Shown here piece after piece: positions 5,550 through 10,497 of a stretch of 10,497 nt of DNA. Under the pieces are notes generated by a model. That model worked only from the letters and a program-made list of their open reading frames with translations. It did no database searches and was not told where the DNA came from. The DNA is from an uncultured Oscillospiraceae bacterium (GTDB taxonomy: Bacteria > Bacillota > Clostridia > Oscillospirales > Acutalibacteraceae). The translations under genes and the position numbers were made by a program. Position 1 is the stretch's first letter; every line of letters begins with the position of its first letter. The DNA lies in NCBI GenBank assembly GCA_900552925.1, contig USBH01000034.1:1-10497 (forward strand). The letters are read 5' to 3'.

Positions 5550-6470
5550 ATGAGCTTTACAGCAAAAGACGTCGCGACGCTCAGAGCGAAGACCGGCTGC
5601 GGCATGATGGACTGCAAGAAGGCGCTTGCCGAGGCGAACGGCGACATGGAGAAGGCAACCGAGCTCCTTCGCGAGAAGGGCCTCGCAGCTTCCGTCAAGA
5701 AGGCGAGCAGAATCGCTGCGGAAGGCGTTGCGTTTGCGAAGGTTTCGGACTGCGGCAAGATCGGCGTTGTCATTGAAGTCAACGCGGAGACGGACTTCGT
5801 CGCGAAGAACGCGAGCTTCACGGAATTCGTGGAGACCTGCGCGGACACCGTGATCGACGAGAACCCGGCCGATGTCGATGCGCTCCTCGCCTGCAAGGCG
5901 CACGGCTCCGACATGACGGTCGACGAGATGCTGAAGGACAAGATCCTCACGATCGGCGAGAACATCAAGATCCGCCGTTTCGTCCGCTATGAGGGCGACT
6001 GCGTCGCTTACGTGCATGGCGGCGGCAGAATCGGCGTTCTGGTCCGCTTTGAGACCGAGAATGTCCCGGCGGACGTGCTCAGCGAGTGCGGCAAGGACGT
6101 TGCGATGCAGATTGCGGCCCTTAACCCGCTCTATCTCGACAAGACCACCGTTCCGGCGGAGGCCCTCGAGAAGGAGAAGGAAATCCTGATGGCGCAGATC
6201 CAGAACGACCCGAAGAACGCGAAGAAGCCGCAGAACATCATCGAGAAGATGGTGACCGGCAGAATCGGCAAGTTCTACGAGAACAACTGCCTCATGCAGC
6301 AGGCGTTTGTCAAGAACGGCGACCTGTCCGTGGAGCAGTATGTCGCTGAAGAGGCCAAGAAGGCCGGCGGCACGATGAAGGTTGCGGAGTTCGTGCGCTT
6401 CGAGAAGGGCGAAGGCCTGGAGAAGAGAAACGACGACTTTGCGAGCGAAGTTGCCAACATGATTAAATAA
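5550..6470 (+). CDS. tsf: Translation elongation factor Ts
   Basis: A 306-residue EF-Ts, the guanine nucleotide exchange factor that releases GDP from EF-Tu in the cytoplasm. The N-terminal UBA-like domain (about 1-45) has the signature KTGCGMMDCKKALAEANGDMEKA. The EF-Tu-contacting core motif TDFVAKN lies at 81-87, with Asp82-Phe83 matching the key pair of E. coli EF-Ts. Two further core subdomains follow, with the conserved VAMQIAALNP-type block (here DVAMQIAALNP, about 187-197). Length is typical of full-size bacterial EF-Ts. The start at 5550 follows GGAAGGAG by a short A-rich spacer. It is 44 nt downstream of rpsB with no promoter or terminator between them, so the two are cotranscribed. 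A GC-rich terminator follows at 6476. Confidence 0.98.
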   Translation: MSFTAKDVATLRAKTGCGMMDCKKALAEANGDMEKATELLREKGLAASVKKASRIAAEGVAFAKVSDCGKIGVVIEVNAETDFVAKNASFTEFVETCADTVIDENPADVDALLACKAHGSDMTVDEMLKDKILTIGENIKIRRFVRYEGDCVAYVHGGGRIGVLVRFETENVPADVLSECGKDVAMQIAALNPLYLDKTTVPAEALEKEKEILMAQIQNDPKNAKKPQNIIEKMVTGRIGKFYENNCLMQQAFVKNGDLSVEQYVAEEAKKAGGTMKVAEFVRFEKGEGLEKRNDDFASEVANMIK

Positions 6471-6475
6471 GACCG

Positions 6476-6506
6476 GTGCCCGCGGGGAAATCCGCGGGCG
6501 CTTTGT
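6476..6506 (+). terminator. Intrinsic terminator after tsf
   Basis: GCCCGCGG (6478-6485) pairs with CCGCGGGC (6492-6499) around GGAAAT, extendable by two pairs outward to 6476-6501, and is followed by GCTTTGTT. It lies 7 nt after the tsf stop and separates the translation operon from purC. Confidence 0.82.
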
Positions 6507-6575
6507 TACGGTTCAACGCATCCGGGCGCGGGCTGGTGCCGCTCCGGAGCCAGAAAATAAGGAATGGTGAATCAA

Positions 6576-7418
6576 ATGAAAAAGATCATTCAGGGTAAAG
6601 TCCGCGAAGTGTACGAGGTTTCCGACAAGGCGCTCGTCGTCGTGACGACGGACCGCATTTCCGCGTTCGACGTCATTCTGCCGTCGCCGGTGCCGGGCAA
6701 GGGCATCGTGCTCAACAAGCTTTCCTCCTTCTGGTTCAACCTGACGAAGGACATCGTCCCGAACCACATGATCTCCGAGGACCTCAAGGACATGCCGGCG
6801 GAGTTCCAGAAGCCGGAATTCGAGGGCCGCACGATCCTCGTCAAGAAGCTGAAGATGCTGCCGTATGAGCTGATCATCCGCGGCTACATGTTCGGCAGCA
6901 TGTGGAAGTCCTACAAGGCCGGCGAGCCGTTCTGCGGCCACAAGATCGAGGGCGATTACGAGCTCGCGCAGAAGCTCGAGAAGCCGATCCTCACGCCGTC
7001 TACGAAGAGCAGCGAGGGCCACGACATCAACATCTCCATCGAGGAGATGAAGGCTGACATCGGCGCAGAGCTGGCTGAGCAGATCGAGGACGTTTGCCTG
7101 AAGCTCTTTGACAGATGCTGCACGTACGCCGCCGAAAAGGGCATCATCATTGCGGATACGAAGCTCGAGTTCGGCCTCGATGAGGACGGCAAGCTCGTGC
7201 TGGCGGACGAAGTCTTCACACCGGATTCCAGCCGCTTCTGGGACGCCGCCGATTACAAGGTCGGCACCTCGCCGAAGAGCTTCGACAAGCAGTTTGCGCG
7301 CGACTGGCTGATCGAGAACAAGCTCGACGGCGTCACCCCGCCGCCGGAGCTGCCCGCGGAGATCATCGAGAAGACGCGCGAAAAGTACATGGAGTGCATG
7401 AAGCGCATCGTCGGCTGA
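6576..7418 (+). CDS. purC: Phosphoribosylaminoimidazole-succinocarboxamide synthase (SAICAR synthetase)
   Basis: PurC joins aspartate to CAIR using ATP in step 8 of de novo purine synthesis. The 280-residue form starting at MKKIIQGKVREVYEVSD is given. An in-frame ATG at 6564 would add four residues but has no well-spaced Shine-Dalgarno, whereas AAGGA (6559-6563) and GGTGA (6566-6570) precede 6576. Visible motifs are the nucleotide-binding GKVREVYE loop, the VVTTDRISAFDVILP block, RGYMFGSMWKSY (102-113), the signature STKSSEGHDINIS (142-154) and IIADTKLEFG (191-200). It belongs to the longer PurC subfamily with the DRISAFDV block and a C-terminal extension. It stands alone here rather than in a pur operon, after the tsf terminator, and no clear promoter is seen in 6507-6560. 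A convergent terminator follows. Confidence 0.97.
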   Translation: MKKIIQGKVREVYEVSDKALVVVTTDRISAFDVILPSPVPGKGIVLNKLSSFWFNLTKDIVPNHMISEDLKDMPAEFQKPEFEGRTILVKKLKMLPYELIIRGYMFGSMWKSYKAGEPFCGHKIEGDYELAQKLEKPILTPSTKSSEGHDINISIEEMKADIGAELAEQIEDVCLKLFDRCCTYAAEKGIIIADTKLEFGLDEDGKLVLADEVFTPDSSRFWDAADYKVGTSPKSFDKQFARDWLIENKLDGVTPPPELPAEIIEKTREKYMECMKRIVG

Positions 7419-7451
7419 TTCCGCATGCGGTTTTCCGACCGATAAGCCATA

Positions 7452-7493
7452 AAAGGGCCTGCCACGGGATTCAATCCCTGCGGCAGGCCCTTT
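7452..7493. terminator. Bidirectional terminator between purC and the putative hydrolase gene
   Basis: A 12-bp stem AAAGGGCCTGCC (7452-7463) with GGCAGGCCCTTT (7482-7493) encloses an inner GGGAT/ATCCC stem. On the + strand CTGCTTGTCTTTTTT follows; on the - strand the stem ends in TTTTAT. It serves the convergent purC and 7528-8361 genes. Confidence 0.92.
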
Positions 7494-7527
7494 CTGCTTG
7501 TCTTTTTTATGCTTTGCAGGCGCCGGT

Positions 7528-8361
7528 TCAGTCGCTGTAGCGCGTGTAGAAGCGCACGTCGCCCTCCATGGTGTAGAGCTCGTCCCGCGTGATCGTGCGG
7601 CCCCACGAGATCTCGCAGTTTTCGTAGTCGGCGTTGACCTCCGTGACGGTGAGCGTGCCGGTATCCCAGTCGATGTCGGTCACGATCATGGAGTGCTCGT
7701 TGCCGACCAGGCGGACGTGGTCGCCGATGCGCAGGGAATCGAAGTCGTAGAACTCCGTGACGGGCGCGTCTGTGCCGAAGAGCAGGTCGCTGATCAGCGA
7801 GGCGTAGCCCAGACACTGCGTTTCATACTGGTACTGCGGGAAATATTCCACCATGGCGCCGTTGTACACGTTGCAGCATTCATAGCCGTTTGCGCTGTGG
7901 GCGCAGGGCGTGTCCGTCACGCACATGGCCTGCTCGGCGTCGGACATCGAGAAAACGTCGATGCCGTAATGGTTCCAGTAGCTGCCGTCCGCAAAGTAGT
8001 CGGAGAGAAGGGCGAGCTGCTCAAAAACATGGTCTTCCGTTATCTCGTCGAGGGTTTCCAGAGTGGGCGTGCGGATCTCCCGCTGAACAATTGCGCTGGT
8101 CCCAAGCGAGGCCGTGGTTTCGGTCTCGGCCGACGCGTCCGCGGGTTCTGCAGCCCGATCGGCAACGAGGGCGGACGCTTCCGATGAGGATTCCGATGCG
8201 GAACTGCTTGTGGAATCCGCAGCCGGCGTAACGACACGCGGGAAAAACAGCTGCGAAACCACGATGCCCGCGGCAAAGCCGACCAGAACAAACAGGAGCA
8301 GAGGCAGCGGGACAGCGGGCTTTTTCTTTCGCCGGACCGGAGAATGGAAGTGGTTGGACAT
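7528..8361 (-). CDS. Membrane-anchored putative cysteine hydrolase (NlpC/P60- or CHAP-like)
   Basis: A 277-residue predicted surface protein. Basic residues (RRKKK, 10-14) precede one membrane helix (about 19-40), so the C-terminus should lie outside. A low-complexity Ser/Ala/Glu/Thr linker follows (about 45-95), then a globular domain (about 100-277). That domain has the pattern of papain-fold amidases and peptidases: Cys183 in TQCLGYASLISD, His223 in NEHSMIV, and Asn243 in EVNADYENCEISWGR, a plausible Cys-His-Asn triad. A GYWNH/TPC..H/CCN.Y-type segment before the Cys resembles an uncharacterised family I recall from gut Clostridia. Substrate (peptidoglycan or protein) is unknown. ATG 8361 is chosen for its AAGGAG site 8 nt upstream and the typical N-terminus; the open frame continues upstream through non-coding-looking sequence. 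Three 11-bp-spaced repeats lie upstream at 8415-8443. There are six further Cys/His residues at 147-163, which may matter structurally. Confidence 0.72.
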   Translation of the reverse strand: MSNHFHSPVRRKKKPAVPLPLLLFVLVGFAAGIVVSQLFFPRVVTPAADSTSSSASESSSEASALVADRAAEPADASAETETTASLGTSAIVQREIRTPTLETLDEITEDHVFEQLALLSDYFADGSYWNHYGIDVFSMSDAEQAMCVTDTPCAHSANGYECCNVYNGAMVEYFPQYQYETQCLGYASLISDLLFGTDAPVTEFYDFDSLRIGDHVRLVGNEHSMIVTDIDWDTGTLTVTEVNADYENCEISWGRTITRDELYTMEGDVRFYTRYSD

Positions 8362-8414
8362 GCAGAGTGCTCCTTCCGAATTTTTTAATGACTTTTTAAG
8401 ATTACCCAAATTGT

Positions 8415-8443
8415 GTGAATAAAATGTGAATACGCCGTGAATA
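8415..8443 (-). promoter_or_regulatory. Three TATTCAC direct repeats, Pho-box-like
   Basis: TATTCAC occurs three times on the - strand (+ 8437-8443, 8426-8432, 8415-8421), each separated by 4 nt, giving an 11-bp period. This matches the layout of PhoB/PhoP-family response regulator sites; the TTCACA-N5-TTCACA core fits the Gram-positive PhoP box. The site is 54-82 nt upstream of the start of the putative hydrolase gene. A convincing -10 downstream is not obvious (TAATCT at about 8397-8402 is weak). Confidence 0.55.
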
Positions 8444-8486
8444 TTTGCCGAGAGATGCAGAAAAAGCTCCCGGGCAGGCAAAAAGA

Positions 8487-8515
8487 AAGCGCCGGGATGG
8501 GAAATCCCGGCGTTT
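8487..8515 (-). terminator. Terminator after the MFS gene
   Basis: A 9-bp perfect stem (CGCCGGGAT 8490-8498 with ATCCCGGCG 8504-8512, loop of 5), extendable by one wobble and two A-T pairs, is followed on the - strand by CTTTCTTTTT. It separates the MFS transcript from the putative hydrolase gene; on the + strand only TTTC follows. Confidence 0.88.
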
Positions 8516-8563
8516 CTGAAAAGCAAAAAGCAACCCGATGAAATTCTGTGTGTTTTTTCGCGT

Positions 8564-9838
8564 TCAGGCGCTTTCTTCAGACACCTGCGGCTCCTGAATA
8601 CGGCCGATGATCAGCATCGCCGTGACAAACAGCAGGAGCGTGAGCACGAAGGGCAGACGGCGGTCCAGGCTGGAGAGCCACCCGGCCAAATAGCCGAAGG
8701 GAGAGGAGAGCGCGATGGTGGAGGCCATGATCAGGGCGTTCAGGCGCGCCCGCTCCTGCGCGGTGATGTTGAGCTGGAGCAGCGCGTCTTTGCGCGGGTT
8801 CACCAATGCGGCGGCCACGGCGGCGACAAACACATAGAGCAGCACAAAGCCCAGACTGTCCGCGGGGGAGAAGATCAGCACGAGGGCGGCCACCGCGTAC
8901 AGCGCAAGGCCGACCCACAGCGGCGCGCGGAATTTCGTGGCGCTCATGCGGTGCTGGATTCCCACCATGAAGATGATCATGACCGCGGCGTTCAGAATGG
9001 GGAACAGGGCCAGATAGTTTTCCGAAAGCCCCAGCCGCTGCGTCACATACAGTCCGAAAAAGTTTGTGCTCACCATATTCGTGATATACAGGATCACCGA
9101 GACGGCGACGGCTTTGAGCACGCCCCTGTTCTTCAGCAGACCGGGGATCAGCTGGCGGTATTCCCCGAGCATGTGGAGAACGGACACGCCCTTGGTCTCC
9201 GCCCGGCGGATTCTGCCCTGCTTGGTCTCATGGCAAAACCGGAAGGTGATGAACGTTTTTGTGAGCATCGTCAGCGCAAAGAGCAGGTACAGCACCCGGA
9301 TCACCGGCACCATGGAATAGGCGCTGACGAACAGGCCGGAAAGCGGCGCGAAAAAGATGGCCACAAGCCCGCCGATGTTCACCCAGGTGTAGATTCCGAC
9401 GAGATCCTTTGGACGGGCGTCCTCGATAAGCAGACAGTACCAGGCCGTCTGGTTGATCTGCTCAAAGCAGTTGAGCAGCGCGGCAATCAGGAACAGCCAG
9501 AAATTATTGGAGACGGCCCACACCAGACAGGCCAGCGACCACCCGAAGAAATCGCCCATCATGGTGGTGGCCTTGCGCCCGAGCTTGTCCGATAAAATGC
9601 CCCCGAAAAAGGAGAACAGCACCTGAACCACCATGGTGATCGAGAGAATCAGGCCGATCTGCACGTCGGTGATCCCCTGCGTGTACATGTAAAGCGTGGC
9701 GAACGGCGAGATCAGGTTGTAGGGGATGCCCCACAGCGGTTCGATCAATACGAGCGTTCGCGGATTTCCCCTGTTGTCGGCCAGCACCTGCAGGAGGGGA
9801 TGCGCCCGCAGGCCTCTTATTCTTTCTTTCAGACCCAT
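8564..9838 (-). CDS. MFS transporter
   Basis: A 424-residue inner-membrane transporter of the major facilitator superfamily, the usual length for twelve-helix members. The motif-A loop between helices 2 and 3 is clear (FFGGILSDKLGRK, 77-89), with hydrophobic helices on both sides and a long charged central loop (about 210-235, FCHETKQGRIRRAE) dividing the halves. A degenerate second-half counterpart (QHRMSATKFRAP) follows. The substrate cannot be read; the layout suits drug or sugar efflux-type MFS proteins. ATG 9838 has only a weak GGGG upstream as ribosome site. An extended -10 promoter lies 32 nt upstream and a terminator lies at 8487-8515, so it is probably a single-gene unit. Confidence 0.85.
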   Translation of the reverse strand: MGLKERIRGLRAHPLLQVLADNRGNPRTLVLIEPLWGIPYNLISPFATLYMYTQGITDVQIGLILSITMVVQVLFSFFGGILSDKLGRKATTMMGDFFGWSLACLVWAVSNNFWLFLIAALLNCFEQINQTAWYCLLIEDARPKDLVGIYTWVNIGGLVAIFFAPLSGLFVSAYSMVPVIRVLYLLFALTMLTKTFITFRFCHETKQGRIRRAETKGVSVLHMLGEYRQLIPGLLKNRGVLKAVAVSVILYITNMVSTNFFGLYVTQRLGLSENYLALFPILNAAVMIIFMVGIQHRMSATKFRAPLWVGLALYAVAALVLIFSPADSLGFVLLYVFVAAVAAALVNPRKDALLQLNITAQERARLNALIMASTIALSSPFGYLAGWLSSLDRRLPFVLTLLLFVTAMLIIGRIQEPQVSEESA

Positions 9839-9870
9839 AATACCCCATAGCTTTCTCTAAATTCCCGCTT

Positions 9871-9879
9871 ATTCTACCA
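9871..9879 (-). promoter_or_regulatory. Extended -10 promoter for the MFS gene
   Basis: On the - strand TGGTAGAAT (+ 9871-9879) is TG-n-TAGAAT, an extended -10 with 5 of 6 matches to TATAAT. No good -35 sits 17 nt upstream. The expected start near 9864 leaves a 25-nt leader. Confidence 0.6.
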
Positions 9880-9952
9880 TACTTCCAGCGAAACGAAAAG
9901 GGCTTTTGCGGTATTTTTCGCGACAAAATCATTTTTCGAATCATGGAAAAGT

Positions 9953-9983
9953 CCCCCATGCCACAGTATAGCGTGGAGGGGGG
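9953..9983 (-). terminator. Hairpin terminator after the right-end small gene
   Basis: CCCCC-ATG-CCAC pairs with GTGG-A-GGGGG around an 8-nt loop with an ATG/A internal loop. On the - strand ACTTTTCC follows. It lies about 45 nt past the stop of the small gene and probably ends its transcript; the U-tract is short. Confidence 0.6.
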
Positions 9984-10026
9984 TAACTTGGATTCGGTGG
10001 AAAAACACATGCCGCTCCAAATAAAA

Positions 10027-10350
10027 TCAGATTGTACGGGATACAACCTCGATCTGCGTAATAATGTCGCGGAGTTTGTCGCCGTCTAGCACATACTCCA
10101 GAATCCCATCAGCCGTTTCGGCATTCATTCCTTCTACTTCTTTGCAGGGTTCATGGCTTTCCACATTACGGGCTATGCCGTTTTGATCTACATAATACCC
10201 TTCACCGATATTTATAGCTCCGTTTACGTGGGTTATGGAATAAGATTTTCCTTTCCAAATAAACTCCACCTCACCGCCGCATTCCATGCACCACTTAAAA
10301 TCACGGATATTTTCAAATCTTAATTCGTCTCTGTTTTCAAAAAGACTCAT
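10027..10350 (-). CDS. Hypothetical protein, small and acidic
   Basis: A 107-residue cytoplasmic protein with no signal peptide or membrane helix. I cannot name the family. It has a segment GEVEFIWKGKSYSITHV (about 29-45), a Gly-rich turn, and a C-terminal ILEYVLDGDKLRDIITQIEV helix. This pattern recalls small uncharacterised Firmicutes proteins with a 'K-x-Y-x-I' core. ATG 10350 is preferred because a GGGGGGAAGAG site precedes it. The frame is open to an ATG at 10434, but the predicted transcription start is near 10436, so the longer 135-residue form would be nearly leaderless. GC content is much lower than its neighbours (some 60-base lines near 32-35% against over 70% in amt), consistent with recent acquisition. 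Confidence 0.6.
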   Translation of the reverse strand: MSLFENRDELRFENIRDFKWCMECGGEVEFIWKGKSYSITHVNGAINIGEGYYVDQNGIARNVESHEPCKEVEGMNAETADGILEYVLDGDKLRDIITQIEVVSRTI

Positions 10351-10442
10351 TTTTTCTCTTCCCCCCAAGAATTTAAATTCGGGCATATTTCCGTCTGGAT
10401 AAAGGATAGATTCTTCTAAAATGCGGAAAACCATTTTTGATG

Positions 10443-10451
10443 ATTATAGCA
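10443..10451 (-). promoter_or_regulatory. Extended -10 element for the right-end gene (promoter truncated)
   Basis: On the - strand TGCTATAAT is a perfect extended -10. The matching -35 would lie at about 10466-10471, inside the adapter, so it is lost from this record. The start is expected near 10436. Confidence 0.7.
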
Positions 10452-10452
10452 C

Positions 10453-10497
10453 CTGTCTCTTATACACATCTCCGAGCCCACGAGACTGCAGCTAATC
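10453..10497 (+). other. Nextera P7-side adapter with i7 index (synthetic)
   Basis: Positions 10453-10471 are the inverted Tn5 mosaic end (CTGTCTCTTATACACATCT). Positions 10472-10486 (CCGAGCCCACGAGAC) complete the Read 2 adapter. Positions 10487-10494 (TGCAGCTA) occupy the i7 index slot, recalled as N728 from memory, and ATC begins the P7 arm. With the left adapter this shows that the record spans a whole tagmented fragment. Biological sequence ends at about 10452. Confidence 0.97.

Noticed and set aside
8951..9595. 214-codon open frame on + opposite the MFS gene
   Set aside because: His/Glu/Arg-rich shadow with no ribosome site; the - strand shows hydrophobic helices and motif A.
1..10497. 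CRISPR arrays, insertion sequences, phage genes, tRNA or rRNA
   Set aside because: No regularly spaced repeats of CRISPR size, no transposase or integrase, and no tRNA- or rRNA-like sequence was recognised on reading. The Tn5 ends are library adapters, not a natural transposon.

Overview
The window is bacterial chromosomal DNA, roughly positions 45-10452, enclosed by synthetic sequencing adapter. The left end carries a Nextera Read 1/P5 adapter and the right end carries the Read 2/P7 adapter, each with an 8-base index-like block. The record therefore looks like one tagmented molecule read or assembled end to end. Both terminal genes are affected: the first has lost its 5' end and the last has lost its upstream promoter half.

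The organism is probably a GC-rich, spore-forming member of the Clostridia, perhaps an Oscillospirales-type gut bacterium. The reasons are the forespore sigma factor SigG, a YlmC/YmxH-family sporulation PRC-barrel protein, Gram-positive-style Shine-Dalgarno sites (AAGGAGG) and promoters of the TGTGCTATAAT type. The genus is a guess.

Layout from left to right. (1) A 5'-truncated AlaX-like alanyl-tRNA editing protein overlaps a small SRPBCC-fold protein (+ strand). They end at a strong bidirectional hairpin terminator. (2) On the - strand lies an ammonium transporter fused to a C-terminal PII (GlnK-like) domain. It is split by an apparent 1-base frameshift and is preceded by a near-consensus promoter with a terminator-like hairpin at the predicted mRNA 5' end. 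(3) sigG (-) and the YlmC-like gene (+) diverge. The spacer has a sigma-F/G-like promoter facing sigG and a sigma-E-like promoter facing the YlmC-like gene. (4) rpsB and tsf (+) form a translation operon with its own promoter, a 120-nt leader and a terminator. They are followed by purC (+) and a convergent terminator. (5) On the - strand lie a membrane-anchored putative cysteine hydrolase with three 11-bp-spaced Pho-box-like repeats upstream, an MFS transporter with its own promoter and terminator, and a small AT-richer hypothetical gene at the right edge.

The regulatory sequence is the most informative part: the amt leader hairpin, the compartment-specific divergent sporulation promoters, and the direct repeats before the putative hydrolase. 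No CRISPR array, insertion sequence, tRNA, rRNA or phage module was seen. No stretch above 300 bases lacks a gene.
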